A stretch of 64,000 nt of DNA from an uncultured Paracoccaceae bacterium (GCA_937138255.1 CAKZOU010000057.1:124001-188000), one strand, 5' to 3'. Shown: positions 1 through 9,489, counted from the first letter of the stretch. Notes: generated by a model from the letters alone, not told the origin. Numbers and translations: made by a program.

Positions 1-268
1 AGCGCTCTACGAGCCCGTCCACGGCTCGGCCCCGGATATCGCCGGCCAAGGCAAGGCCAACCCGATCGCCTGCATCCTGTCGTTCGCCATGGCGCTGCGC
101 TACAGCTTCGATCAGGGCACCGAGGCCGACCGTCTTGAAAAGGCCGTCGAGAAGGTTCTGGCCGATGGCCTCCGCACGGCCGACCTGATGGGCCCCGAGG
201 GCGGATCGCCGGTCTCGACCTCGGCCATGGGCGACGCGGTTATCGCAGCCCTCGACGCCAGCCTCTGA
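1..268 (+). CDS. leuB: 3-isopropylmalate dehydrogenase (C-terminal part)
   Basis: This is the last 88 residues of a gene that enters from the left edge; the reading frame begins at base 2 and stops with TGA at 266-268. The peptide starts [20 protein letters not shown], the conserved [12 protein letters not shown] block of isopropylmalate/isocitrate-type dehydrogenases, followed by the [17 protein letters not shown] helix typical of LeuB. The enzyme oxidatively decarboxylates 3-isopropylmalate with NAD in cytosolic leucine synthesis. A strong intrinsic terminator follows 21 bases downstream, so this is probably the end of a leu transcript. The catalytic N-terminal half is outside the window. 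Confidence 0.93.
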   Translation, partial: ALYEPVHGSAPDIAGQGKANPIACILSFAMALRYSFDQGTEADRLEKAVEKVLADGLRTADLMGPEGGSPVSTSAMGDAVIAALDASL

Positions 269-288
269 CAGCTACCACTTCAAATAGG

Positions 289-317
289 AAGCCCCGCCTC
301 GGCGGGGCTTTTCTTTT
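289..317 (+). terminator. Intrinsic terminator after leuB
   Basis: A perfect 10-bp stem (AAGCCCCGCC / GGCGGGGCTT) closed by a 2-base TC gap sits at 289-310 and is followed by TTCTTTT. Geometry and T-rich tail are those of a Rho-independent terminator for the leuB transcript. Confidence 0.85.
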
Positions 318-366
318 GGCAGGTGTCGCGTCTAAAAGGTGATAGCGCTAACCAGCCGGAAGTTCG

Positions 367-1329
367 ATGCATCACAACATCAAAGGGGCGTTGCTCGCCC
401 TCCTCGCCTTTGCCGTCTATGCGACCAACGACGTGATCGTGAAGTTTCTCGGTGGCGATTATTCCCCGGTGCAAACGATCTTCTTTTCGACCCTGTTCAG
501 CTTCCCCCTCGCCGTCTTGATGATCATGCGGGATCAGGCCCCCGGAACGTTGCGCCCGGTCCATCCCGGCTGGATGGCGGCGCGGACGGTGGCGACGCTG
601 ATCACTGGCGTCACGGCCTTCTATGCGTTCTCCGTCCTGCCGCTGGCGCAGACCTATACGATCCTTTTCGCTTCGCCGCTTCTGATCACGCTTCTCGCCA
701 TTCCGATCCTCGGCGAGCGCATCCATGTCCGCCGCGCCATCGCCATTGTCATCGGCCTGATCGGCGTGTTCGTGGCCCTGCGCCCCGGCGAGACCCACCT
801 CGGCCTTGGTCATCTGGCGGCCGTTGTTGCCGCAATCGGCGGCTCCTTCGCCTCGGTCGTCGTGCGCCGCATCGGCAGTGACGAGCGGCCTATCGTCATC
901 ATGCTCTATCCGATGATGGCCAACTTCTTCGTCATGGGCGCCGTGCTTGGCTTTGTCTACGAGCCGATGCCCGCCACCCATATCGGACTTGTCGCGATCA
1001 TGGCGATTCTGGGATCGGCCGCCGGCCTCATCATCATCGGCGCCTACAAATCGGGCGAAGCGATCGTCGTTGCCCCCATGCAATATTCCCAAATCATCTG
1101 GGCGGCGATCTTTGGTTATTTCATCTTCTCGGAATCGGTCGATCTCTATACTGCCGCAGGCGCCGCAATCATCATCGCGAGCGGCCTCTACATCGTGCTT
1201 CGCGAGGGGACACGCGGCGCTTCGAGCAAGCGCCCTGTGCTGCAAACCAGAAGCAGGACAGAGACCGGCACCAACCTCAGGATCGGTGCCTTCCTCGATC
1301 GCGCCAAGGGCACAGATTCCAGCAAATAA
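367..1329 (+). CDS. EamA/DMT-family membrane transporter
   Basis: The 320-residue protein is almost entirely hydrophobic and shows the ten-segment pattern of the drug/metabolite transporter superfamily, built from two EamA repeats (about residues 7-140 and 150-280). The N-terminal segment ALLAFAVYATNDVIVKFLGG and the signature LPLAQTYTILFASPLLITLL are typical of EamA permeases. The C-terminus is a basic, polar cytoplasmic tail of about 40 residues. The substrate cannot be told from sequence; relatives export amino acids, nucleotide precursors or other metabolites. It lies alone between the leuB terminator and a tRNA gene. Confidence 0.85.
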   Translation: MHHNIKGALLALLAFAVYATNDVIVKFLGGDYSPVQTIFFSTLFSFPLAVLMIMRDQAPGTLRPVHPGWMAARTVATLITGVTAFYAFSVLPLAQTYTILFASPLLITLLAIPILGERIHVRRAIAIVIGLIGVFVALRPGETHLGLGHLAAVVAAIGGSFASVVVRRIGSDERPIVIMLYPMMANFFVMGAVLGFVYEPMPATHIGLVAIMAILGSAAGLIIIGAYKSGEAIVVAPMQYSQIIWAAIFGYFIFSESVDLYTAAGAAIIIASGLYIVLREGTRGASSKRPVLQTRSRTETGTNLRIGAFLDRAKGTDSSK

Positions 1330-1374
1330 CGCCTTGTCAATTCCGCCGGTTCGGTTTACCCCGCACGCCACGGT

Positions 1375-1451
1375 CGGAGCGTAGCGCAGCCTGGTAGCGC
1401 ACCTGCTTCGGGAGCAGGGGGTCGGAGGTTCGAATCCTCTCGCTCCGACCA
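1375..1451 (+). tRNA. tRNA-Pro (anticodon CGG)
   Basis: A 77-nt cloverleaf is visible. The acceptor stem CGGAGCG (1375-1381) pairs with CGCTCCG (1441-1447). The anticodon stem CCTGC/GCAGG closes the loop TTCGGGA, giving anticodon CGG, which reads CCG proline codons. The T arm carries GGTTCGAATCC. The 3' CCA is encoded (1449-1451). It is the only tRNA recognised in the window. Confidence 0.95.
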
Positions 1452-1468
1452 TTTCCCGACAATCCCAG

Positions 1469-1642
1469 TCAGCGGCGCTTGCGGTCTTCCGCAGGTTCGT
1501 CGTCATAGTCTGTCCGCAAGATCCGCTCGGCATCGCCTTGGGGGTCTTCGTATTGGCGGTTTTTCATCGTCCAAAAGAAGGCCAGAAGCCCGACGATACC
1601 GAGGCTGATGGAGACGGGGATCAGAATGGCAAGGACTTCCAT
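1469..1642 (-). CDS. ccoS: cbb3-type oxidase assembly protein CcoS
   Basis: This 57-residue frame begins [20 protein letters not shown], one membrane-spanning helix, continues with [22 protein letters not shown], and ends in an acidic then basic tail. That is the standard CcoS/FixS layout: one transmembrane helix followed by the conserved W-x6-QY-D-x2-GDAERIL block. CcoS is needed to assemble active cytochrome cbb3 oxidase, probably for cofactor insertion into CcoN. It starts three bases after the ccoI stop codon, so it is the last gene of the ccoGHIS unit. Its end lies close to the convergent tRNA-Pro gene. Confidence 0.93.
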   Translation of the reverse strand: MEVLAILIPVSISLGIVGLLAFFWTMKNRQYEDPQGDAERILRTDYDDEPAEDRKRR

Positions 1643-1645
1643 GGC

Positions 1646-3832
1646 CTAGCGGGTCCTGAGCGCATTGAGAGAGACGATGATCGACGAAGTCGACATGGCG
1701 ATGGCGGCGGCAAGGGGCGTTGCGAGGCCGATGAAAGCAATCGGGATCGCAATCATGTTGTAGACGGCCGCAACGCCGAAATTCTCGAGGATGCGCTTGC
1801 GGGCGGAGCGCCCGACGCGCAACGCATCAGCAATCCGCATGAGGTTTGGCGCGAGGAGCACGAAGTCTGCCGCCACGCGCGTTGCCTCGAGCGCCGAGCC
1901 GGGCGCGATAGAGACATGGGCGAGCGCCAGCGCAGCGGTGTCGTTCAGGCCATCCCCCACCATCAGGACGCGCTTGCCCTCGGCTGCCTTGGCGCGAAGC
2001 ACATCCGCCTTCTCGTCGGGCAGAACGCCTGCCTGCCATGTGTCGATGCCCACACGTTCGGCAAATGCCTCGACGATGCCGGGCGCGTCGCCGGAAAGAA
2101 GCGTGACGGGCAGACCCTGCGCCTTGAGCGCCGAGATCAGCTCTATCGCACCGGGGCGCAGATCGTCGATGAAGTGGAAGGCGACTGGTTCCGCATCGCC
2201 AATCCGCATGACGGTGGCTTCGCCCGTCTCCGCGCCGATCCACGAGGGGCGGCCAAGCCGGACGGGTTTGCCCATATAGCTGCCCTCAATGCCATAGCCG
2301 GGGACTTCCTTGAGACCGCTCACGTCGGCAGGCGCAATGCCGAGCCGCGACGCCGCGGCGGCAATGGCGCGGGAGCGGGGATGCGCCGAGCCGCGGGCCA
2401 GAGCGGCGGCCACCGCCAGATCACCGGCAGCAATCCCCTCCGCATTGGCAAGGACCGGCGCACCAACGGTGAGCGTGCCGGTCTTGTCGAAGATCACTTC
2501 GTCAACCTCGGCCAGCCGCTCAAGCGCGGTCGGATGCTTGACCAAGAGCCCGTGCTTGAAGAGGCGACCGGAGGCCACAGTAGACACTGCAGGAACCGCA
2601 AGGCCGAGGGCGCAGGGGCAGGTGATGATGAGGACCGCCACCGCGATATTGAGCGCGTGGCGCACATCGCCGCCCGTGAGCCAGAGCCAGACTAAGAAGG
2701 CGGCAAGGGCGAGAAGGTGCACCGCTGGCGCATATATCTGCGCCGCGCGATCAGCGAGCGAGTTGTAACGCGACTTGGCGGCCTCTGCCATCGTGACAAG
2801 CTCCGCCAGCGAATGCAGGAGCGTGTCCGCGCCCACGGCGGTTGTGCGGATCGTCAGAGGGCCGGTCAGGTTTATCTCACCCGCCTTCACCTCGGACCCG
2901 ACAGTAACCGCCACAGGATCGGTCTCGCCAGTGAGGAAAGAGCGGTCAAGCTCGCTCGCGCCTACGGCGATCGTGCCATCTGCCGGAACCCGCGCGCCGG
3001 GCTGAACCAAAAGAAGATCGCCCACCACCACTTCGGCCAGCGGCACGGTCTCGGCTTCGGCGCCGATGAGGCGCAGCGCGGTCGGCGCTTCCATCGCGGC
3101 AAGTTCGGTCGCGGCCGAGCGGGCGGTCGAGCGCATCCGCTGATCGAGGTAGCGCCCTGCCAAAAGGAAGAAAGTCAGCGACAGGGCCGCGTCGAAATAG
3201 GCGTGCGCGCCCGAGTTGACCGTCTCGTAGAGAGACATGGCCGAGGCCAACAGGATCGCCAGCGAAATCGGCACGTCCATGTTGAGCCGCGCGACGCGCA
3301 GCGCTGACCAGGCCGATTTGAAAAAGGGCTGGGCCGAGAAGACGACCGTGGGCAGGGCTATCGCCGCGGAAATCCAGTGGAACAGGTCGCGCGTCGCATC
3401 CGCCGCGCCAGACCAGACGGCGACGGACAGAAGCATGACGTTCATCATGGCGAAGCCCGACACGCCAAGGCGCATCGCCAGATCGCGGGCCAGCCGGTCG
3501 CTTTCCCCCGCGCTCAGGGTCGCGCCATCGAGCGGCATGGCCTCATAGCCAAGGGCAGAAATGGCGGCCACGATCTCTTCGTCGGTCACAGAAGGTTCGG
3601 CATGGACGACCGCCCGCTTGCGCGTGAGGTTGACCCGCACATCGACAATGCCATCGCGGGCCATGAGCCCGCGTTCGACCGTCGAGATACAGCCCGCGCA
3701 ATGAATGGTCGGCAGCGACAGCTGAACATCGCGCGCCTCTTCCGAGGCGGCTTTCGACGCCCTCTCGACCGCTTCCGTGGCCGTCAGACACCCGGGACAG
3801 GCCGCGGCGCCAGAATAATCGGCCAGTGACAT
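1646..3832 (-). CDS. ccoI: Copper-translocating P1B-type ATPase CcoI
   Basis: The 728-residue protein has the full heavy-metal ATPase layout. An N-terminal CPGC pair (residues 12-15) is followed by an HMA metal-binding domain with CAGC at 45-48. The actuator TGE is at 301-303, the membrane ion-binding CPC motif at 405-407, and the phosphorylation motif DKTGTLT begins with Asp449. The P-domain GDGLNDTAAL appears near residue 640. CcoI/FixI delivers copper across the inner membrane for the CuB centre of cbb3 oxidase. It lies between ccoH and ccoS with one-base and three-base gaps, consistent with co-translation. Confidence 0.95.
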   Translation of the reverse strand: MSLADYSGAAACPGCLTATEAVERASKAASEEARDVQLSLPTIHCAGCISTVERGLMARDGIVDVRVNLTRKRAVVHAEPSVTDEEIVAAISALGYEAMPLDGATLSAGESDRLARDLAMRLGVSGFAMMNVMLLSVAVWSGAADATRDLFHWISAAIALPTVVFSAQPFFKSAWSALRVARLNMDVPISLAILLASAMSLYETVNSGAHAYFDAALSLTFFLLAGRYLDQRMRSTARSAATELAAMEAPTALRLIGAEAETVPLAEVVVGDLLLVQPGARVPADGTIAVGASELDRSFLTGETDPVAVTVGSEVKAGEINLTGPLTIRTTAVGADTLLHSLAELVTMAEAAKSRYNSLADRAAQIYAPAVHLLALAAFLVWLWLTGGDVRHALNIAVAVLIITCPCALGLAVPAVSTVASGRLFKHGLLVKHPTALERLAEVDEVIFDKTGTLTVGAPVLANAEGIAAGDLAVAAALARGSAHPRSRAIAAAASRLGIAPADVSGLKEVPGYGIEGSYMGKPVRLGRPSWIGAETGEATVMRIGDAEPVAFHFIDDLRPGAIELISALKAQGLPVTLLSGDAPGIVEAFAERVGIDTWQAGVLPDEKADVLRAKAAEGKRVLMVGDGLNDTAALALAHVSIAPGSALEATRVAADFVLLAPNLMRIADALRVGRSARKRILENFGVAAVYNMIAIPIAFIGLATPLAAAIAMSTSSIIVSLNALRTR

Positions 3833-3833
3833 C

Positions 3834-4304
3834 TTAGTGCTCGACGATCACGACGATCCGCTGATGGAAGCGCGTGCCATCTTGTGCAACGGCTTCAAGG
3901 CGGAGGTTCCAGTTGCCCGCCGCTGTTGTGACAGGGGCACGATAGACCGAGCCATCAAACACAAATTCGGGCGTCTGGTCGTCACGGACATTGGTGGCGC
4001 GGCCGAAAATGCCTGTCACCGACTGAACCTCGACCGGGTTGCCGTCTTTGTCGGTGATAGAAAGGACAAGCTCCCCGTCCTTGTGGACCACAGCGCCAAC
4101 ATCCCAGCCCAACGCCAGTTGCGCGGCTTTCTCGGCGTCAAAGGTCTGGCTGGCGACGTAGGAGTTCTTGACTTCAAGTCCGGGAAAAGTCCGCACCGCG
4201 CTCACCGCGAGGTAGACGTTCACGGTGATGATCACCACGAAGAAAGAGGCGATGATCGCGAAGAACTTGGGGCCAGTAATCGGGCCACGAAACAGGGCAG
4301 TCAT
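3834..4304 (-). CDS. ccoH: cbb3 oxidase assembly protein CcoH (FixH family)
   Basis: The 156-residue protein has one N-terminal membrane anchor (about residues 12-35, FFAIIASFFVVIITVNVYLAV) and a periplasmic beta-rich FixH domain. The anchor ends in the FixH hallmark NVYLAVSAVRTFPGLEVKNSY. FixH/CcoH interacts with the oxidase and with CcoI during cbb3 maturation. The gene is packed between ccoG (one-base gap) and ccoI (one-base gap). Confidence 0.92.
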   Translation of the reverse strand: MTALFRGPITGPKFFAIIASFFVVIITVNVYLAVSAVRTFPGLEVKNSYVASQTFDAEKAAQLALGWDVGAVVHKDGELVLSITDKDGNPVEVQSVTGIFGRATNVRDDQTPEFVFDGSVYRAPVTTAAGNWNLRLEAVAQDGTRFHQRIVVIVEH

Positions 4305-4305
4305 A

Positions 4306-5733
4306 TCAGTTGGTCCTTCCGTTGAAGATGGTCCCGACGCTGGCGCGGTCTTGGTTGTTGAGGTCCGTCACCCAGAATGTAAACGGCGAGCGATCTGTCG
4401 TCGACTCGGGCGACCCTTTGGGCGCATCGACATAGACGCGCACCTGCTTCATCTCGTCTGCCGGAACGATGACCAGCGTGCCATCAACGCCTTCGACGTG
4501 GATCGACAGGTTCGTTCCGATGTTCAGCGATAGGCCGAACGGGCGCGGTTCACCCTGCTTGTTGCGCAGTCGCACGTCATAGACATTGCGAACGGTGCCA
4601 TCAGACTGGACGATATAGGTCGGGTTGCGGACGGGCGCGACCGTCATGTCGATCTCGGGCCGGATGAAGAGCGCAAAGACAAGCGCGAATCCGATCACCG
4701 ACCAGAGCGCGGTGTAAAGGATCGTCCGCGGCCGGAAGATGTGTTTCATGATCGGCGCGTGCTTGCGGTGGGCGCGTTCGTCGACCTCGTCTTTCAGAGC
4801 CAGATAATCGACCAGGCCACGCGGCTTGCCGATCTTGGCCATCATGTCGTCGCAGGCATCGATGCAGAGGCCGCAAGTGATGCATTCCATCTGCTGGCCG
4901 TTGCGGATGTCGATGCCCATTGGGCAGACGTTGACGCAGGCCATACAGTCGATGCAATCGCCCTGTGCCGGGCCTGTCTCACCCTTGCGCAGCTTGCCGC
5001 GCGGCTCGCCGCGCCAGTCGCGATAGCCGATGGTGATGGTGTCTTCGTCCATCATCGCCGCCTGAATGCGGGGCCAGGGGCAGGCATAGATGCACACCTG
5101 CTCGCGCGCGATGCCGCCAAAGAAGAAGGTCGTCGCGGTCAGGATGAACATCGTCGAATAGGCGATGGGGTGGGCCGTGCCCTGCACGAGATTGACAAGA
5201 AGCGTCGGCGCATCAGTGAAATAAAAGACCCACGCCCCGCCAGTGGCGAGGCCGATCAGTGCCCAAACGATCCATTTGGTGATCCTCAGGCGCGCCTTGT
5301 GAAGGCTCCACTTGGCGTTCCACAGACGGACACGCGCGTTGCGGTCGCCTTCGATCCAGCGCTCGACAAGGATGAAAAGGTCCGTCCAGACGGTCTGCGG
5401 GCAGGCATAGCCGCACCAGACGCGCCCTAGGGCCGAGGTGAAGAGAAAGAGCCCAAGGCCCGCCATGATCAGAAGGCCCGCGACAAAATAAAACTCGTGC
5501 GGCCAGATCTCGATCCAGAAGAAGAAGAAGCGCCGGCTCGCAAGATCCACCAGAACCGCCTGATCGGGCATCTCGGGGCCACGGTCCCAACGGATCCACG
5601 GGGTCAGGTAATAGATCCCCAAGGTGAACGCCATGATCCACCATTTGAGGCTGCGGAAAAACCCGGAAACGCGGCGCGGAAAGACGGGTTCGCGCGCTGC
5701 ATAGAGCGACGGGGGCGTGTCGGAAGAGGACAT
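4306..5733 (-). CDS. ccoG: cbb3 oxidase accessory protein CcoG (FixG/RdxA, Fe-S, membrane)
   Basis: The 475-residue protein has about five transmembrane segments, one CGYACPQTVW block near residue 107, and two ferredoxin-type [4Fe-4S] motifs: cysteines 260, 263, 266, 270 and cysteines 284, 287, 290, 294. A C-terminal periplasmic Ig-like FixG domain follows the last helix. CcoG is a cupric reductase that feeds Cu(I) to cbb3 biogenesis. It is the first gene of ccoGHIS, with a good FNR box 61 bases upstream of its start. Confidence 0.95.
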   Translation of the reverse strand: MSSSDTPPSLYAAREPVFPRRVSGFFRSLKWWIMAFTLGIYYLTPWIRWDRGPEMPDQAVLVDLASRRFFFFWIEIWPHEFYFVAGLLIMAGLGLFLFTSALGRVWCGYACPQTVWTDLFILVERWIEGDRNARVRLWNAKWSLHKARLRITKWIVWALIGLATGGAWVFYFTDAPTLLVNLVQGTAHPIAYSTMFILTATTFFFGGIAREQVCIYACPWPRIQAAMMDEDTITIGYRDWRGEPRGKLRKGETGPAQGDCIDCMACVNVCPMGIDIRNGQQMECITCGLCIDACDDMMAKIGKPRGLVDYLALKDEVDERAHRKHAPIMKHIFRPRTILYTALWSVIGFALVFALFIRPEIDMTVAPVRNPTYIVQSDGTVRNVYDVRLRNKQGEPRPFGLSLNIGTNLSIHVEGVDGTLVIVPADEMKQVRVYVDAPKGSPESTTDRSPFTFWVTDLNNQDRASVGTIFNGRTN

Positions 5734-5793
5734 GGATAACCTAGATCTACTGTTCGCGTTATCGCCTTATGCGCCGAGAATCGTAAACCGACC

Positions 5794-5807
5794 TTGACCT
5801 AGGTCAA
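5794..5807 (-). promoter_or_regulatory. FNR/FnrL box upstream of ccoG
   Basis: TTGACCTAGGTCAA is a perfect palindrome that fits the FNR core TTGA-N6-TCAA. It lies 61-74 bases upstream of the ccoG ATG, a suitable place for FnrL to activate ccoGHIS when oxygen is low. fnrL itself is about 5 kb away in this window. Confidence 0.85.
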
Positions 5808-5830
5808 TAGATCAGAGCTCGGCCATATGT

Positions 5831-5875
5831 CCTGAAAACAGATGCCCCCGGAGCGGAAGACCGTCCGGAGGCATC
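5831..5875 (-). terminator. Hairpin terminator downstream of ccoNOQP
   Basis: The arms GATGCCCCCGGA and TCCGGAGGCATC (5841-5852 and 5864-5875) pair over 12 bp with one mismatch. Read on the minus strand the stem is followed by TGTTTTC. It lies between the end of ccoP and the ccoG promoter and probably ends the ccoNOQP transcript. Confidence 0.6.
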
Positions 5876-5938
5876 GCCCTCTCGCCAGAGGGAACATCGG
5901 TCAGGCGACATGCGCGAACAGGGACCAGACCGAATGTA

Positions 5939-5968
5939 TCCTTCGGCGCGCTGCAACGCGCCGGAGGA
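5939..5968 (-). other. Stable 12-bp hairpin just after ccoP
   Basis: Bases 5939-5950 pair with 5957-5968 over 12 bp with one G-T wobble, around a 6-base loop. The hairpin starts eight bases after the ccoP stop and has no T-rich tail, so it is more likely a 3' mRNA stabiliser than the terminator itself. A second hairpin with a T-rich tail follows further downstream. Confidence 0.5.
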
Positions 5969-5976
5969 ATTGTCGT

Positions 5977-6852
5977 TTATTCGCCGCCGCCCAGCTGGTG
6001 GACATAGGCGGCCACCGCATTGATCTCGGCTGCCGAGAGGCCACCGGCGGGGTGGTAGGCGTCGCTCCAGGCCGGCATCACGCCAAAGCGGGCGTTGGTG
6101 ACCGTTTCTGTGAGCGTGGCAACATCGCCACCATAGAGCCAGATCGCGTCGTTGAGCGTGGGTGCGCCCATGTCGCGCAGGCCTTCGCCAACGTCGCCGT
6201 GGCAGGCGGCGCAGTTGTCGAGGTAGACCGTCTCGCCGGCGGCGGCGAGGGCGGCATCGGCCTCCTGCCCCGAGATGGCGCGAACGTGCTCGACCACAGC
6301 GGCGATTTCCTCTTTGGACAGAAGCTCGCCGAAGGCCGGCATTTCCGTCCAGCGGGCATCGGGCGAATGCTCGTTGCGGATGCCGTTGGTGACGGTGAAG
6401 GCGATATCTTCGATCATGCCACCCCAGAGCCAGTCGTTATCCAGAAGGTTCGGATAACCCTTGGCGCCAGCCGCACCCGAGCCGTGGCATTGCGAACAGT
6501 TGGCGGCAAAGACTGCGCGGCCACCGTTGATGGCGAACTGGTAAAGCTCGGCATCGCCCGACAGGGCGTTCAGGTCGGCAGCTTCGAGCCGGCCCACAAG
6601 GTCCGCATTCTTGGCGTCAACCGCGGCAATATCCGCCGCGACTTCTGCGCGGGTCGAATAACCGAGGTAACCTTCGGTCGCGCCTTTCAGGAGCGGCCAG
6701 GCCGGATAGGCGATGGTGTACCAGATGCCCCAGACGATGGTGATGTAGAAGATCCAGACCCACCAACGCGGCAGCGGGTTGTTCAGCTCTTCGATGCCAT
6801 CCCACGAGTGGCCGGTCGTGCCGACCTCTTTCTTTTCAGGCTTCTTGCTCAT
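5977..6852 (-). CDS. ccoP: Cytochrome cbb3 oxidase diheme subunit CcoP (III)
   Basis: The 291-residue protein has one N-terminal membrane helix (about residues 30-55, WWVWIFYITIVWGIWYTIAY) and two cytochrome c domains. The heme-binding CXXCH motifs are at residues 119-123 (CSQCH) and 214-218 (CAACH). CcoP passes electrons from the bc1 complex or soluble cytochromes to CcoO. Its start overlaps the ccoQ stop by four bases. It is the last gene of ccoNOQP and is followed by two hairpins. Confidence 0.96.
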   Translation of the reverse strand: MSKKPEKKEVGTTGHSWDGIEELNNPLPRWWVWIFYITIVWGIWYTIAYPAWPLLKGATEGYLGYSTRAEVAADIAAVDAKNADLVGRLEAADLNALSGDAELYQFAINGGRAVFAANCSQCHGSGAAGAKGYPNLLDNDWLWGGMIEDIAFTVTNGIRNEHSPDARWTEMPAFGELLSKEEIAAVVEHVRAISGQEADAALAAAGETVYLDNCAACHGDVGEGLRDMGAPTLNDAIWLYGGDVATLTETVTNARFGVMPAWSDAYHPAGGLSAAEINAVAAYVHQLGGGE

Positions 6853-7046
6853 GTCCGGGCCTCCGAAGTCATTTGGTTGGTCTCGCCCGCCGGAGCATCC
6901 TCGTGGCGGAAGGGAACGTCGGCCGCGTCCTTGTGGGTGGCGCGGCTGCCGGGCCGCCAGGCCCAGGCAATCGCACCCACAAAGAAGACGAACATGGCCA
7001 GCAGCACCCAGCTATCTGCGATTTCGCGGAAGATGTGATAGTTCAT
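6849..7046 (-). CDS. ccoQ: cbb3 oxidase small subunit CcoQ (IV)
   Basis: The 65-residue protein has one transmembrane helix (about residues 12-31, SWVLLAMFVFFVGAIAWAWR) followed by the conserved WRPGSRATHKDAADVPFRH region typical of CcoQ/FixQ. CcoQ stabilises the complex, chiefly CcoP. It sits nine bases after ccoO and overlaps ccoP by four. Confidence 0.93.
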   Translation of the reverse strand: MNYHIFREIADSWVLLAMFVFFVGAIAWAWRPGSRATHKDAADVPFRHEDAPAGETNQMTSEART

Positions 7047-7055
7047 TCTATCCTC

Positions 7056-7781
7056 CTAGCGGCTTGCATCGGGCGTGAAGGTCGAGAAATCGACCAGCGT
7101 GCCGAGCATTTGCAGATAGGCGATCAGCGCATCCATTTCGGTCAGCTGCGGCTGGCCGTCAAAGTTGCGGACCTGCGCGCCGGGATAGCGTTCGACGAGG
7201 CCGGCTGTGTCGCCCATCGGATCGACCTGAACCAGGAAGTCCGCCTCGGCGCTTTCGATCATCTCGTCGCTGTAGGGCACGCCCACCATGCGGTGCGTGC
7301 TCATCAGGTCGGTGATGTAGGTCGGCTCGATCTCCTTGTTCAGCAGGAAGCTGTACTTCGGCATCACCGATTCCGGCACGACGGCTTCGGGATTCACGAG
7401 GTGATCGACGTGCCACTCGTCCGAATAGCGGCCGCCGACGCGGGCGAGGTCGGGCCCCGTCCGCTTCGAGCCCCACTGGAACGGGTGGTCATACATCGAC
7501 TCCGCCGCCAGCGAATAGTGGCCATAACGTTCGACCTCGTCGCGCATCGGGCGGATCATCTGCGAGTGGCAGACATAGCAGCCCTCGCGGATGTAGATCT
7601 CGCGCCCCGTTAGTTCGAGCGGCGAGTAGGGACGGACCCCTTCCACATCCTCGATGGTGTTTTCGAGGTAGAACAGCGGTGCGATTTCCACGATCCCGCC
7701 GATGGTGACCACGCCGAGGCTGCAGACGAGCAGCAGGGTGGCGTTCTTTTCAAGAACCTTGTGACGATCAAGGATACCCAT
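7056..7781 (-). CDS. ccoO: Cytochrome cbb3 oxidase monoheme subunit CcoO (II)
   Basis: The 241-residue protein starts [20 protein letters not shown] with one membrane anchor, followed by a periplasmic cytochrome c domain with CYVCH at residues 68-72. The downstream [20 protein letters not shown] region is the usual heme-pocket segment of FixO. CcoO relays electrons from CcoP to the CcoN active site. It lies 12 bases after ccoN. Confidence 0.96.
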   Translation of the reverse strand: MGILDRHKVLEKNATLLLVCSLGVVTIGGIVEIAPLFYLENTIEDVEGVRPYSPLELTGREIYIREGCYVCHSQMIRPMRDEVERYGHYSLAAESMYDHPFQWGSKRTGPDLARVGGRYSDEWHVDHLVNPEAVVPESVMPKYSFLLNKEIEPTYITDLMSTHRMVGVPYSDEMIESAEADFLVQVDPMGDTAGLVERYPGAQVRNFDGQPQLTEMDALIAYLQMLGTLVDFSTFTPDASR

Positions 7782-7793
7782 ATCGTCCTCTCC

Positions 7794-9386
7794 TTATTCT
7801 GCGGGGGTGGCGACGGCGGCAGGCTGGTTCTTGCCGAACGCCGTCATCCAGAGGTTGTAGCACATGATGATCGCGCCGGTGAGGTAGAGCGTGCCGCCAA
7901 GGCCGCGCACCACATACATCGGGAACTTCGCAGCCACCGTGTCGGCGAAGGAGTTCACGAGGAAGCCCTGCGCATCGACCTCACGCCACATCAGGCCTTC
8001 CATGATCCCCGTAACCCACATCGAGGCCGCGTAGAGGATGATGCCGATGGTGGCGAGCCAGAAGTGCCAGTTGACAAGGCGCAGGCTGTAAAGGCTGGCA
8101 CGGTTCCACAGTTTCGGCGTCAGGAAGTAAAGCGCCGCGAAGGTGATCATGCCGTTCCAGCCCAGAGCGCCAGAGTGAACGTGGCCGATGGTCCAGTCGG
8201 TATAGTGCGACAGCGAGTTGACCGCGCGGATCGACATCATCGGGCCCTCGAAGGTCGACATGCCGTAGAAGCCGAGCGAGATGACCATCATGCGGATGAT
8301 CGGGTCGGTGCGGATCTTGTCCCAGGCGCCCGAAAGCGTCATCAGGCCGTTGATCATGCCGCCCCAGGAGGGCATCCAGAGCACGACCGAGAACACCATG
8401 CCGAGGGTCGAGGCCCAGTCCGGCAGAGCGGTGTAGTGCAGGTGGTGCGGGCCAGCCCAGATGTAGAGGAAGATCAGCGCCCAGAAGTGGATGATCGACA
8501 GCTTGTAGCTGAAGACCGGCTTTCCGGCCTGCTTGGGCACGAAGTAGTACATCATGCCGAGGAAGCCCGCAGTCAGGAAGAAACCCACAGCGTTGTGGCC
8601 ATACCACCACTGGGTCATGGCGTCTTGCACACCGGCAAAGAGCTGGACCGAGCGCGAGCCGAAGATCGACACAGGCAGGCTGAGGTTGTTCACGACATGG
8701 AGCATCGCCACGGTAACGATGAACGACAGGAAGAACCAGTTGGCCACATAGATGTGCGGCTCTTTGCGCTTGATGATCGTTCCGAGGAAGACGAGGAGGT
8801 AGGCCACCCAGACGATGGTCAGCCACAGGTCGACATACCATTCCGGCTCGGCGTATTCTTTCGACTGGGTCGCGCCCATCAGATAGCCGGTCGCGGCCAG
8901 CACGATGAACAGGTTGTAGCCCCAGAAGACAAACCAGGCGAGATTGCCACCCCACAGCCGCGCGGCGCTGGTGCGCTGCACGATGTAGAACGAGGTCGCG
9001 ATCAGCGCATTGCCACCGAAGGCGAAAATCACCGCCGAGGTGTGCAGCGGGCGCAGACGGCCAAAGTTTCCGTAGCCCTGAAGAAACTCAAAGTTCAGCG
9101 CCGGGAAGGCGAGCTGAAAGGCGATGAAGGTTCCAACAAGGAAACCCGCAAGGCCCCAAAACGCCGTCGCCACCACGCCATAGCGGATGACTCCGTCCAT
9201 ATAGCCGGTTGGCGCAGGCCCCTTCGGGTCGCCAGCAGTGCGCACGGTCCAGATAAACAGACCGGCGGAAACGGCCATCACGATCAAAGCGTGAACCTGA
9301 TAGGCCAGGTCTCGCGCCCAGTTCGCGGCCAGTGCGGCGAAGAGGGTGATAAGCCCCAGCGCCACAATCTTGATCCAATCCCACAT
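7794..9386 (-). CDS. ccoN: Cytochrome cbb3 oxidase catalytic subunit CcoN (I)
   Basis: The 530-residue protein is a multi-helix heme-copper oxidase subunit I of the C family. Visible markers include the ligand-helix regions [47 protein letters not shown] and [18 protein letters not shown], which supply the His ligands to the hemes and CuB. It reduces O2 to water at low oxygen with proton pumping. I chose the ATG at 9386 ([13 protein letters not shown]): it matches family starts and has GGGGAA nine bases upstream. The open frame extends 30 codons further, but that peptide is arginine-rich and would run up to the FNR box. Confidence 0.95.
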   Translation of the reverse strand: MWDWIKIVALGLITLFAALAANWARDLAYQVHALIVMAVSAGLFIWTVRTAGDPKGPAPTGYMDGVIRYGVVATAFWGLAGFLVGTFIAFQLAFPALNFEFLQGYGNFGRLRPLHTSAVIFAFGGNALIATSFYIVQRTSAARLWGGNLAWFVFWGYNLFIVLAATGYLMGATQSKEYAEPEWYVDLWLTIVWVAYLLVFLGTIIKRKEPHIYVANWFFLSFIVTVAMLHVVNNLSLPVSIFGSRSVQLFAGVQDAMTQWWYGHNAVGFFLTAGFLGMMYYFVPKQAGKPVFSYKLSIIHFWALIFLYIWAGPHHLHYTALPDWASTLGMVFSVVLWMPSWGGMINGLMTLSGAWDKIRTDPIIRMMVISLGFYGMSTFEGPMMSIRAVNSLSHYTDWTIGHVHSGALGWNGMITFAALYFLTPKLWNRASLYSLRLVNWHFWLATIGIILYAASMWVTGIMEGLMWREVDAQGFLVNSFADTVAAKFPMYVVRGLGGTLYLTGAIIMCYNLWMTAFGKNQPAAVATPAE

Positions 9387-9475
9387 GAGAAGTGTTCCCC
9401 TTCTTTCGCCCGCGCAGAATCGTGGCGGGACGTTCAGTTCCAGTTGCTGTTTCCCTGACCGCCGGGATCGCCGCA

Positions 9476-9489
9476 TTGATCCATGTCAA
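9476..9489. promoter_or_regulatory. FNR/FnrL box between ccoN and the usp gene
   Basis: TTGATCCATGTCAA matches the FNR core TTGA-N6-TCAA. It lies 90-103 bases upstream of the ccoN start and 85-98 bases upstream of the divergent usp start. It could serve ccoNOQP, the stress protein gene, or both. Confidence 0.83.

Noticed and set aside
280-1533. Long open frame on the minus strand across the EamA gene
   Set aside because: It is antisense to a clear membrane transporter, covers the tRNA and terminator, and its peptide is Asp/Arg/His-rich without any family pattern.
7761-9458. A 565-codon plus-strand frame antisense to ccoN
   Set aside because: ccoN has complete family features; the antisense frame shows no motif and no ribosome-binding site.
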